Shown one piece after another: positions 27,155 to 35,173 of a DNA stretch of 64,000 bases. This DNA is from an uncultured Cellvibrio sp. (GTDB lineage Bacteria > Pseudomonadota > Gammaproteobacteria > Pseudomonadales > Cellvibrionaceae). A model generated the notes under the pieces. The model ran no database searches, was not told the origin of the DNA, and saw only the letters and a list, made by a program, of their open reading frames with translations. The stretch covers positions 60,382 through 124,381 of the forward strand of contig CALFXJ010000044.1 in the NCBI GenBank assembly GCA_937958105.1, given 5' to 3'. A program made the translations under genes and the position numbers. Position 1 is the stretch's first letter, and the number at the start of each line of letters is the position of its first letter.

Positions 27155-27616
27155 TTATTGATGGCGACGATACCACATGGTGATATGTGGTATACCCGCA
27201 TCCATGAACTCTGTGCCCTGGGGCACAAACCCGAGATGCTTATAAAAGGCGATGCGTGTTATCTGAGCATGGAGATATAGTGGCGCCTCCGGCGATTGAT
27301 CAAGGCACCAGCTCACAACATGAGCCATCAGACTGCGCCCCACGCATTGCTGGCGATACTCCGGCAACACAGCGACGCGTCCGATGTGATAACAATTGAT
27401 AGAGGCCTCTGCCTCCAGCAGAACCCGCGCTGTGGCGACCGCCCGCCCATCCTCAAGGCGAGTGAGGAAATGTACAGCGGTATCGTCCTGTCCGTCCCAC
27501 TCATCCGCCGCTGAAACCTGTTGCTCATCCATAAATACGCGCGTGCGTATATGACGCAGTGTGTCTTCCGCGTCTTTCCAGCGCACCGCTTGATGATAAA
27601 AGGGTGAGTTACTCAT
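27155..27616 (-). CDS. GNAT-family N-acetyltransferase
   Basis: 153-residue acetyl-CoA-dependent acyltransferase. The acetyl-CoA binding motif A is IGRVAVLPEYRQQCVGRSLM (RxxGxG-like with Q-Q-C-V-G-R), preceded by ATARVLLEAE and followed by LHAQITRIAFYKHLGFVPQG, which is typical of the ElaA/YjdJ-like GNAT group. The acceptor is unknown; it could be a small molecule or a protein N terminus or lysine. Its start overlaps the roxA stop by 8 nt, which indicates translational coupling. Confidence 0.85.
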   Translation of the reverse strand: MSNSPFYHQAVRWKDAEDTLRHIRTRVFMDEQQVSAADEWDGQDDTAVHFLTRLEDGRAVATARVLLEAEASINCYHIGRVAVLPEYRQQCVGRSLMAHVVSWCLDQSPEAPLYLHAQITRIAFYKHLGFVPQGTEFMDAGIPHITMWYRRHQ

Positions 27617-28760
27617 CAAGCAGGAGGCTTTCCTGATTCACCAGTATGGTCAGAGTGGCGATGTTGCGCGGGTCGTCCAGCAGCGGCTCCAGAGCAGGCC
27701 AATCCACTTCGGTTGCCTGGCAAAGCAGCTCTGCCAATGGGAGCGAGCAGTCAAAAGCCTGTCCATCGACGAACAACAAGGTTTGCTGTGGCGACTGGTG
27801 GAAGGCAAAGCGCGCGGCGGGATGGCGCCACAGCCGCAGGTTCTCTTCGCGCATGGCCGTCTGCCATTCATCCGCATCCATCGGCTCCGGAGCTTCGGTA
27901 TCTTCAAGATATTTACGTTCAGTCATGTATTTACCGAACCATTGCGCGAGGTTTTCTTCAGTGAGATGTGCAAGCAGAATCTGTCTCAGGTTTTGCAGCA
28001 CGGTGGCATTGATCTCGCCGGGATTGCGCTGCGCTTTAAGCTCTGGATCACTGAAGCGCTGATCTTCAGTTAACTGCTCGGCAACATCATGGGCCAGCTC
28101 ACACAGGATGTCGGCGTGGCTGGGCGCGCGGAAACCGACGGAGTAGGTAATGGACTCACCTTCTGCAATGCCCCAGTGTGCAACACCTGGTGGAATGTAC
28201 AGCATGTCGCCCGGCTCCAGTACCCATTCATCACTGCCCTCAAAATGTTTGAGGATATTTAAAGGGGTATCTGGCACGCGTTCAGAACCGGCATCACAGG
28301 TTTGACCGATACGCCAGCGGCGTTTACCGGCCCCCTGCAGCAAGAACACATCGTAGTAATCAAAGTGCGGACCGACACTGCCCTGATCCGGGGCATAACT
28401 GATCATGATGTCATCCAGGCGCCAGTTAGGGATAAAGCGGAAGTGCTGCAGAAGCTCATGGACTTCGGGCACCCACTGATCAACAGCCTGAACCAGCAGC
28501 GTCCAATGGGTTTCGGGCAGGCTGGCAAAGGTTTCTTCATCGAAAGGGCCATGACGCAACTCCCAGGGCGTTTCGCCGCGCTCCAGCACCAGGCGCGACT
28601 CTACTTCCTCCTCCAATGCCAGACCTGCCAGCTCATCGCCATCCAGCGGTGATGTGAAGCCGGGGAGGGCATTGCGAATCAGCAAAGGCTTTTTCTGCCA
28701 GTAATCCCGCAGAAAATCTTCAATGGGCAGATCGCCCAGATGGGTCAGTGGCTGGGTCAT
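27609..28760 (-). CDS. roxA: Cupin-4/JmjC ribosomal oxygenase (L16 arginine hydroxylase, RoxA/YcfD-like)
   Basis: Fe(II)/2-oxoglutarate dioxygenase; the E. coli homologue hydroxylates an arginine of ribosomal protein L16. From ATG 28760 the protein is 383 residues. The N terminus LPIEDFLRDYWQKKPLLIRN is the cupin-4 entry. The metal-binding HxD is in GPHFDYYDVFLLQGAGKRRW and the distal His in PPGVAHWGIAEG. The C-terminal winged-helix-like region completes the family length. An upstream in-frame start at 28835 would add 25 unmatched residues. First gene of the roxA-GNAT-unknown operon. Confidence 0.9.
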   Translation of the reverse strand: MTQPLTHLGDLPIEDFLRDYWQKKPLLIRNALPGFTSPLDGDELAGLALEEEVESRLVLERGETPWELRHGPFDEETFASLPETHWTLLVQAVDQWVPEVHELLQHFRFIPNWRLDDIMISYAPDQGSVGPHFDYYDVFLLQGAGKRRWRIGQTCDAGSERVPDTPLNILKHFEGSDEWVLEPGDMLYIPPGVAHWGIAEGESITYSVGFRAPSHADILCELAHDVAEQLTEDQRFSDPELKAQRNPGEINATVLQNLRQILLAHLTEENLAQWFGKYMTERKYLEDTEAPEPMDADEWQTAMREENLRLWRHPAARFAFHQSPQQTLLFVDGQAFDCSLPLAELLCQATEVDWPALEPLLDDPRNIATLTILVNQESLLLDE

Positions 28761-29014
28761 AAGTGTCTCTATCAAGGCCGGAAAGAAAGGAGAGGATTCT
28801 AATCCCCAGGCGGTTGAACGTCGACCGCGATCCATGTATCAGGCATCTTATTGCTTGTTGTGACTGCCGCCCACCCGCTGTTTTACCTCGGTGGTTGGCG
28901 CCTTAACCATCATTTACACAGGGGAAACTGGGCAATATGCGCCGATAGACTAGACTTACCTGGGGAAGTCTTGAGTGTGTGATTCTGGAAGAGTCCTCAA
29001 TATCAGGTATAAAA

Positions 29015-29872
29015 ATGATAAAGAAAGTAACGTATTTACTTTTATGCACCTTAATTTGTACGGTAGTAAACGCTGACGAAAAAATAATCCGCATCAACAA
29101 TTTCAGTGACCCCAACGCGGCTTATGCCATTGATATGCTGCGTCTTGCATTGCGGCATATCGAGCAGCCCTACCGCCTTGAAATCGGCTCTCAGGATCTG
29201 ACACAGGCCCGCGTGAACGAGGAAGTACGTATTGGTGGCGAACTGGATCTTGCCTGGACGTCTGTTGATGCAGAGCTGGAATCCAAGGTGTTGCCGATCC
29301 GCATTCCGTTATTCAAAGGTTTGTTGGGCTATCGCATCCTGATTATCAATAAACATAATCAGGCGAAGTTCGATAGTGTTGAAACACTGGATGATCTCCG
29401 GCAGTTCACCTTCGGCCAGGGCAGGACCTGGGCTGATGCAGCCATCCTGGAATCCAATGGCTTTAAAGTAATCAAAGCCAATAAATATCCCAGTTTGTTT
29501 TATATGGTGGAGGGCGGGCGTTTTGATGCATTCCCGCGCGGTGTGAATGAACCCTTTGGCGAGCTGGCGCAGCGGCCGGAGCTGGAACTGGCGGTTGAGA
29601 AGAATCTGATGATCGCCTACAAGATGCCGTTTTATTTTTTTGTATCAAAAAATAATCCCGAACTGGCTCAGGATATTGAGACAGGGCTGAACCGGGCGAT
29701 CGCCAATGGCAGCTTTGATGAAGCATTTCTCAGTGCGCCCGCAGTGAAGGATGTTATTGAAAAAGCCAATATGAAAAGTCGTAAGGTTTTCTATATCGAC
29801 AATCCCACCTTGTCGAAGGAAACCCCGCTGGATCGCAAGGAGCTGTGGTTTGATCCCAAGGATCTGCCGTAA
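29015..29872 (+). CDS. Periplasmic type-2 solute-binding-like protein
   Basis: 285 residues from ATG 29015, which has an AGGT site. A signal peptide (KKVTYLLLCTLICTVVNA) precedes a bilobed binding-protein fold: YAIDMLRLALRHIEQPYRLE, GGELDLAWTSVDAELESKVL, DLRQFTFGQGRTWADAAILE and MVEGGRFDAFPRGVNEPFGE follow the order of extracellular amino-acid-binding-like proteins. No permease, ATPase or sensor gene is adjacent, so it may be a stand-alone binding protein or part of a signalling route. Ligand unknown. Confidence 0.8.
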   Translation: MIKKVTYLLLCTLICTVVNADEKIIRINNFSDPNAAYAIDMLRLALRHIEQPYRLEIGSQDLTQARVNEEVRIGGELDLAWTSVDAELESKVLPIRIPLFKGLLGYRILIINKHNQAKFDSVETLDDLRQFTFGQGRTWADAAILESNGFKVIKANKYPSLFYMVEGGRFDAFPRGVNEPFGELAQRPELELAVEKNLMIAYKMPFYFFVSKNNPELAQDIETGLNRAIANGSFDEAFLSAPAVKDVIEKANMKSRKVFYIDNPTLSKETPLDRKELWFDPKDLP

Positions 29873-30054
29873 CAGCAGAGAAACCCCTGAAGCGCGCAGG
29901 GAATCAATTCCATCACAAAAAACCTCCGTTGGTTTACCTGCGCCTTTTCGCCGCCGGGCTTTTCCGGTATAACTTCGCGCCGTTGTCGGTACAAACAACA
30001 CCGGCCCGTTTGTTATAGAACCCGTTTCCGCTCACTTTACCGAAAGGAATGATG

Positions 30055-31425
30055 ATGAAAAAACTTGCAGGAATCCTGATCCTTATCCTTTTATATGCCG
30101 GGGCTGCGTTTTACACCGGTTACCAAGGCGAAAAGAACATCCGCCAGCAGATTGCTGCAGGTCAGCAACAAGCCGAAGTCCAGGGACTCAAGCTGGAGCT
30201 CAATCGCTATGAACGCGGTGTTTTCTTCAGTGATATCGAATTTACCGCGACCTATCCGACCCTGAATTTTTCGGGCACTGGCCTCACCATAACCAGCAAA
30301 TCCCGTGTTCAGCACGGCCCGTTGTTGCTTCTGGGGAAGGTGGGCGTGGGACTCTTTTCATCGGTATCCACCTTTGAAGTGCGCACCGGTGATGCCGAGA
30401 TCGACCAACGGCTGATCGACATCTTCGGTGAGAGCATCGGTGAAATTGTCACTCTCGGACATTTCAACAACCGCTACACCGCAACCTGGACTGTACCGGC
30501 AATCGAATTCAGCCAGGACGGTGATGTGCTGAAGGTTGAGGAGACCCGCCTGACGATTGAGGGGGGGTACACCAACATGGATTCGGAAGGCTCGGTCAAT
30601 ATTGGCGCAATGGACTTTGCCATGGCTGACGGTACGCACATCACCACCACACCGATCACCGGAACATTCGATGTAACAAGTATTTCGCCGGCAGTAAATA
30701 TTTCCAATTCGGAACTGGTCATGGCGAACATGAGCTTCCGTAATGCGGCTATGATGAGCGGTGCCGCTGAGCAGGTTAAAGTGGTGCAGACGCAAAAACT
30801 GGTGAATGGAAAGGTGGACACCTTTGTCAGTTTTTCGGCAGCCAAGATAAACGGCCCGCTGGAAATTACCAACCTGCATTACGATATTACGCTTAACCAG
30901 CTGGATCCAGTGGCCATTCAAAAGTGGACTGAACTGGCTGCCTCTATGCAGGCCGCTGATCCACAGGGACAGCTGGAAGACGGCGCAGTGACGGAACTGG
31001 TTAGCCTTGTGCTGCAGGAAGGGCTGCACTCAAAGGTGGCCATAGGTGCTGAATTTATGGAGGGTTCTGCCAAGGTGGACTGGGTGGCAGATTACCGGCC
31101 GCTGACCGATGGCCGTCAGGTCAAAGATATTATCGATCCTGCAGATTATCTGTTACTGGCCGACAGTGATATGGTCATCAGTATCTCTGAATCCATTGTT
31201 ATGCAGACACCGCTGATGTTTATGCTGGGGCAATACATGGATTCTTACATCCAGCAGGAAGGCGATAAATATGTTATGCATGCTACCTTGAAGAACGGCG
31301 TGCTGAAAGTCGGCAATACAGAACTGCCAAACGAAGTATTGCTGGCCATGCTGCCTGTTCTCAATGGTACACCGGCACAACCGGCATTTGATGATACCGA
31401 AGTGCATGATCATCAAGGCGAATAA
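30055..31425 (+). CDS. YdgA-family (DUF945) protein
   Basis: 456 residues. An N-terminal hydrophobic segment (LAGILILILLYAGAAFYTGY) can act as a membrane anchor or signal; the rest is a beta-rich periplasmic protein with repeats such as GPLLLLGKVGVGLF, ADGTHITTTPITGTFDVTS and SAAKINGPLEITNLHYDITL, typical of the YdgA/DUF945 family whose biochemical role is unknown. Three ATGs in a row begin at 30049; AAAGGA ends at 30048, so the third, at 30055, has the proper spacing of 6 nt. Confidence 0.85.
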   Translation: MKKLAGILILILLYAGAAFYTGYQGEKNIRQQIAAGQQQAEVQGLKLELNRYERGVFFSDIEFTATYPTLNFSGTGLTITSKSRVQHGPLLLLGKVGVGLFSSVSTFEVRTGDAEIDQRLIDIFGESIGEIVTLGHFNNRYTATWTVPAIEFSQDGDVLKVEETRLTIEGGYTNMDSEGSVNIGAMDFAMADGTHITTTPITGTFDVTSISPAVNISNSELVMANMSFRNAAMMSGAAEQVKVVQTQKLVNGKVDTFVSFSAAKINGPLEITNLHYDITLNQLDPVAIQKWTELAASMQAADPQGQLEDGAVTELVSLVLQEGLHSKVAIGAEFMEGSAKVDWVADYRPLTDGRQVKDIIDPADYLLLADSDMVISISESIVMQTPLMFMLGQYMDSYIQQEGDKYVMHATLKNGVLKVGNTELPNEVLLAMLPVLNGTPAQPAFDDTEVHDHQGE

Positions 31426-31504
31426 CGGAACGCTGTCGTAATGAATAGATCGAGATGATGGTCAGTAGTTTGCCGGAATCAATCTGGTCCATCTGTAGCA
31501 ATGA

Positions 31505-31533
31505 AAAAGCCGCGCACATCGCGCGGCTTTTTT
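31505..31533 (+). terminator. Rho-independent terminator after the YdgA-like gene
   Basis: GCCGCGC (31509-31515) pairs with GCGCGGC (31521-31527) around ACATC, followed by six T. A-rich left flank makes it partly bidirectional for leftward mscS (stop at 31617). Confidence 0.85.
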
Positions 31534-31616
31534 ATGTTCAGAATCAATTACTCAGAAACGTATCGAGGGTTCCAGACGGGCATTGTTACCGGGCACGCCT
31601 TTGAGATGAGCCAGAA

Positions 31617-32447
31617 TTATTTTGATTCCATCTCCGGCGGCGTCCAATGCACATCCATCTGTGGATAAGGAATCGTAATGCCGTTTTCATCGAAAGCCAG
31701 TTTAATTTTCTCAGTCAGATCAAACTTTACTGGCCAATAGTCTTCTGTTCTTACCCAGGGGCGTACCACAAAGTTTACGCTGCTGGCTCCCAGCTCACCC
31801 ACAGCAATAACAGTTTTAGGTTCCGCCAATACCCGTTCATCCTCGCTAATGACAGCAGCAATAACATCGCGCGCTTTTTTGATGTCGTCGCCGTAACCGA
31901 TGCCGAATATCATGTCGATGCGGCGGGTTTGACGCGCCGAGTAATTGATAATGTTACCGCTGTAGATTGCACCGTTTGGCACGATTACTTCCTTGTTATC
32001 TCCCGTGCGCATAATGGTAGAGAATATATGCATTCTTTCCACCACGCCCATGGTTCCTCCGGCTTCGACAAAATCGCCGGATTTGAATGGGCGGAACACC
32101 AGTAAGAGAAAACCTGCGGCGAAATTCTGCAGTGAACCTTGCAGCGCGAGACCGATAGCCAAACCTGCGGCACCAAGGACCGCGATCACTGATGTGGTAT
32201 TCACGCCCAGCTGATCCAGCGCTGCAACGATGACAAAGATCAGCAGGACTGCACGCACCAGCTGTTGCACAAATTCAACCAGGATGATGTCCCATTTGGT
32301 GCGGGAGAGCGCCCGTCCCACGAGACTGCTCACGATGCTGATGATGATCCGGCCGACGAGAAAAATCAGCAGTGCGACCAGTATATTGATGCTCCAAGGT
32401 AAGACGTAGTCGTTGATGACGTGCGTGATTTCAGCTTCGTACTTCAT
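31617..32447 (-). CDS. mscS: Small-conductance mechanosensitive ion channel (MscS family)
   Basis: Opens under membrane tension to release solutes in hypo-osmotic shock. 276 residues, the minimal three-helix MscS plan: TM1 (INILVALLIFLVGRIIISIV), TM2 (AVLLIFVIVAALDQLG), TM3 pore helix rich in Gly and Ala (AVLGAAGLAIGLALQGSLQN), then FRPFKSGDFVEAGG and VPNGAIYSGNIINYS of the cytoplasmic beta domain. It is leftward and lies about 120 bp beyond rsxE, where nth is often found. Confidence 0.93.
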   Translation of the reverse strand: MKYEAEITHVINDYVLPWSINILVALLIFLVGRIIISIVSSLVGRALSRTKWDIILVEFVQQLVRAVLLIFVIVAALDQLGVNTTSVIAVLGAAGLAIGLALQGSLQNFAAGFLLLVFRPFKSGDFVEAGGTMGVVERMHIFSTIMRTGDNKEVIVPNGAIYSGNIINYSARQTRRIDMIFGIGYGDDIKKARDVIAAVISEDERVLAEPKTVIAVGELGASSVNFVVRPWVRTEDYWPVKFDLTEKIKLAFDENGITIPYPQMDVHWTPPEMESK

Positions 32448-32568
32448 AACGGGTCCCTCTGGCTAATGGAAAGCGGCGCGCGAACTGTTGACAGTGTAGA
32501 AGGATCAAGAGCGAAGAACTGCAGGCAAGAAAATATTGGCGCGTGCGTTGAACACACGCGCCGGAAAC

Positions 32569-33288
32569 TCAGGCGATACTGCCGGTTGTGCGCACCCGTT
32601 TACTGCCTTTAACCGGCTTGGTTTTACGGGCATCAGCACGGCGTTTGATTTCACCGTCGATCAGATTTTTCAGTGCGATCAGAAAACCGGTCACGATAAA
32701 GGCGCCGGGCGGAAGCACTGCGAGCAGGAATCCCGGATAGTCGACTCCGAACAGGTTGAGTGTCCAACCCCGCGCGACTTCGCCGAACAGCAGATGCATA
32801 TCCGCAAACAGGGTGCCGTTGCCCAGCAATTCGCGAATTGCACCGATGACAACCAGTACCAGAGCAAACCCCAGTCCCATGGTGAAGCCGTCAACCGCAG
32901 AAGGTAATACCCGGTTCTTGCTGGCGAAGGCGTCAGCGCGACCCAATACTGCGCAGTTGGTGACGATCAGGGGAATGAAGATACCCAGGATCTGGTAGAG
33001 CTCGTAGGTAAACGCCTTCATCAGTAATTCAATGCAGGTAGTCAGTGAGGCAATGATCATCACAAACGCCGGCAGACGTACTGCATCGCTGACCTTGGAG
33101 CGGATCAGCGAGACGATGACATTGGAGGAGGTGAGGACCATCAAAGTTGCCAGCCCCAACCCCAGCGCGTTAACCACAGAGCCACTGACGGCCAGCAGCG
33201 GACATAAGCCCAGCAATTGGACCAGCGCCGGGTTGTTGCTCCAAAGCCCTTTCTGGGTAATTTCCTGGTAGTTTACGGAATCACTCAT
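32569..33288 (-). CDS. rsxE: Electron transport complex subunit RsxE/RnfE
   Basis: Integral membrane subunit of the RNF-type NADH/ferredoxin electron-transport complex. 239 residues with about six membrane segments, including VIVSLIRSKVSDAVRLPAFV, IFIPLIVTNCAVLGRADAFA (conserved NCA motif with cysteine) and GLGFALVLVVIGAIRELLG. Paralogous to RsxA. The C terminus is Lys/Arg-rich. It starts 8 nt before the rsxG stop. Last gene of the operon; nth is not downstream. Confidence 0.95.
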   Translation of the reverse strand: MSDSVNYQEITQKGLWSNNPALVQLLGLCPLLAVSGSVVNALGLGLATLMVLTSSNVIVSLIRSKVSDAVRLPAFVMIIASLTTCIELLMKAFTYELYQILGIFIPLIVTNCAVLGRADAFASKNRVLPSAVDGFTMGLGFALVLVVIGAIRELLGNGTLFADMHLLFGEVARGWTLNLFGVDYPGFLLAVLPPGAFIVTGFLIALKNLIDGEIKRRADARKTKPVKGSKRVRTTGSIA

Positions 33289-33976
33289 CGCGTTGTTCCT
33301 GTGGATTTAATACCGGTGATTCGGCAGGCGGTTCATTGGCTGCTTCATGCTGCGCATCCAGTGCCAGCTTTTCTCCCCGTACCTCAACGAATTCCAATAC
33401 GCGCCGCACCTGATGAACCACCGCCCGGGGAGTAATGGTTGCGCCTGTGAACTGATCGAATTCCCCACCATCTTTTCTGACTGCCCATGCGGCTGCCGCA
33501 GGCGCCAGCAGGGACTTGCCATTAAACGACAGAATCCAGTCATCTTTTTTCAGGTCAAGTTTATCGCCTAGACCGGGGGTTTCGTTGTGCGTCAGCACGC
33601 GTACCCCAGCGATGGATCCGTCCCGGTTGACCCCGACGATCATGCGGATGTCTCCGCTGTAGCCATCCGGTGCCACCGCAGGAATGATCATGGCGACGAC
33701 CTGACCCTGCATGCGGGCAACATGGATGTTGCCGCCGTCTTTTAATCCGAGGGTTGGCCAGTAGTCCTCTGGAATTGGGATGGTGTCAGACAGCAGGTCA
33801 TTGTCGTGGAGCGAGCGTGGGACTATCTCAAACAGCGCTTTCTGCTGAGCGGCCCGCTCGGCCTGCTGGATACGCTCCTTCGTGCCTTCATTGGTCAATG
33901 CCAGGCCGCCGGCTGCGAGCAGAGCGAAGGCGGCCAGTAACATACTGTTCTTACTGATGGAGGTGCCTAACATCAT
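33281..33976 (-). CDS. rsxG: Electron transport complex subunit RsxG/RnfG (covalent FMN)
   Basis: Periplasmic-side flavoprotein subunit with one N-terminal membrane anchor (KNSMLLAAFALLAAGGLAL). The FMN attachment motif is in EFDQFTGATITPRAVV (S/TGATxT; FMN is linked to the second threonine in the family). THNETPGLGDKL is another family signature. The 231-residue protein has a polar C-terminal tail longer than in E. coli. It begins ATGATG overlapping the rsxD stop; a GGAGGA site is very close, so the second ATG may be the real start. Confidence 0.94.
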   Translation of the reverse strand: MMLGTSISKNSMLLAAFALLAAGGLALTNEGTKERIQQAERAAQQKALFEIVPRSLHDNDLLSDTIPIPEDYWPTLGLKDGGNIHVARMQGQVVAMIIPAVAPDGYSGDIRMIVGVNRDGSIAGVRVLTHNETPGLGDKLDLKKDDWILSFNGKSLLAPAAAAWAVRKDGGEFDQFTGATITPRAVVHQVRRVLEFVEVRGEKLALDAQHEAANEPPAESPVLNPQEQRDE

Positions 33977-35031
33977 TCCTCCTTCTCGGTGGCGCGGCGG
34001 GCTTTAGCGTGGCCGTAAGTGCGCGGCAGCGTGTAGTAATCGATGAAGGGAGCAGCAAAATTCAATAAAAGCACGGAAAAGGCCAGCGCATCGGGATAGT
34101 TACCCCAGTGGCGGATCACAAAGACCAGCACACCGATGGCCGCACCGTAGATGATGCGTCCCTTTTTACTGACCGCAGAGCTGACAGGGTCCGTCACAAT
34201 GAAGAACGCGCCCAGCATGGTCGCCCCGGACAGCAGATGAAACAGGGGAGAGCCGCCACTGCTGGAGCTGCCACCGTCGTGAAAGAGCGTCGCCATTACC
34301 GTCAGGGCAATCAGCATGCTGACCGGGGCATGCCAGGTAAATACCCGCTGGCTCAGCAGAAACAGACCGCCGATCAGAAAACCGATGTTGGCCCATTCCC
34401 AGCCAGCCCCGGCGAGCGTACCGGTATTGAATGCCGGTTCATTGGCATACACGTCTGCCACCAACAAACTGTTGTTCTGCTTCATGATGTCCAGGGGAGT
34501 AGCGGCGGTATATCCGTCGATGGGGACGCCCGCCCATATCTTCTGCAGGCTGTCACTGATGCCCGGCAGCGTCTGTCCGGCTTCAAGAAGGGTGGATGGG
34601 GCCGCCCACTGGGTCATCTCAACCGGGAATGAAATCAGCAGGATGACGTAGGCCACCATTGCTGGATTGAAGGGATTGAAGCCCATTCCGCCATACAGCT
34701 GCTTGGCGAGGATAATCGCACACAGGCTGCCGACCACCACAATCCACCAAGGGCAATAAGGCGGCAGCGACAGGCCGAGCAGGACACCGGTGACCAGGGC
34801 ACTGTAGTCGCGCAGATAAAACATGACCGGGCGGCCACGCAGTTTGATCGCGAGTGCTTCAAATCCGACGCAGGCCAGGCATGCCAGAGCCACGTTAAAT
34901 ACCACACCCACACCGAAAAACCACACCAGCGCCAGAAAGCCCGGCAGGGTTGCGAGAATCACCAGCCGCATCAGTTGCGCGGTGGAGTGCCCTTTATGGG
35001 CATGGGGAGAAGTAACTTTCAATAACGCCAT
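33973..35031 (-). CDS. rsxD: Electron transport complex subunit RsxD/RnfD (covalent FMN)
   Basis: Membrane subunit, related to NqrB, carrying covalent FMN. About 352 residues with multiple membrane segments and the FMN motif LLSGATMLGAFFIVTDP, where threonine of SGAT is the attachment site. Conserved GFNPFNPAMVAYVILL and TAATPLD are visible. ATG 35031 is chosen; a TTG immediately upstream could be read in frame. A 139-bp gap separates it from rsxC, longer than the other operon joints. Confidence 0.95.
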   Translation of the reverse strand: MALLKVTSPHAHKGHSTAQLMRLVILATLPGFLALVWFFGVGVVFNVALACLACVGFEALAIKLRGRPVMFYLRDYSALVTGVLLGLSLPPYCPWWIVVVGSLCAIILAKQLYGGMGFNPFNPAMVAYVILLISFPVEMTQWAAPSTLLEAGQTLPGISDSLQKIWAGVPIDGYTAATPLDIMKQNNSLLVADVYANEPAFNTGTLAGAGWEWANIGFLIGGLFLLSQRVFTWHAPVSMLIALTVMATLFHDGGSSSSGGSPLFHLLSGATMLGAFFIVTDPVSSAVSKKGRIIYGAAIGVLVFVIRHWGNYPDALAFSVLLLNFAAPFIDYYTLPRTYGHAKARRATEKEE

Positions 35032-35173
35032 CAACAGTCTCGATGCTAAACGTAGGTCGAATCAGCTCCAGGCCGAATCCGACGGATGGAAAATGAATGT
35101 TCTGGCCTTACCAGTTTCCTGTATAGGTCTGCGCGACACGTGGTAATCAGATTACTTCAGTGACTGATCCGAC

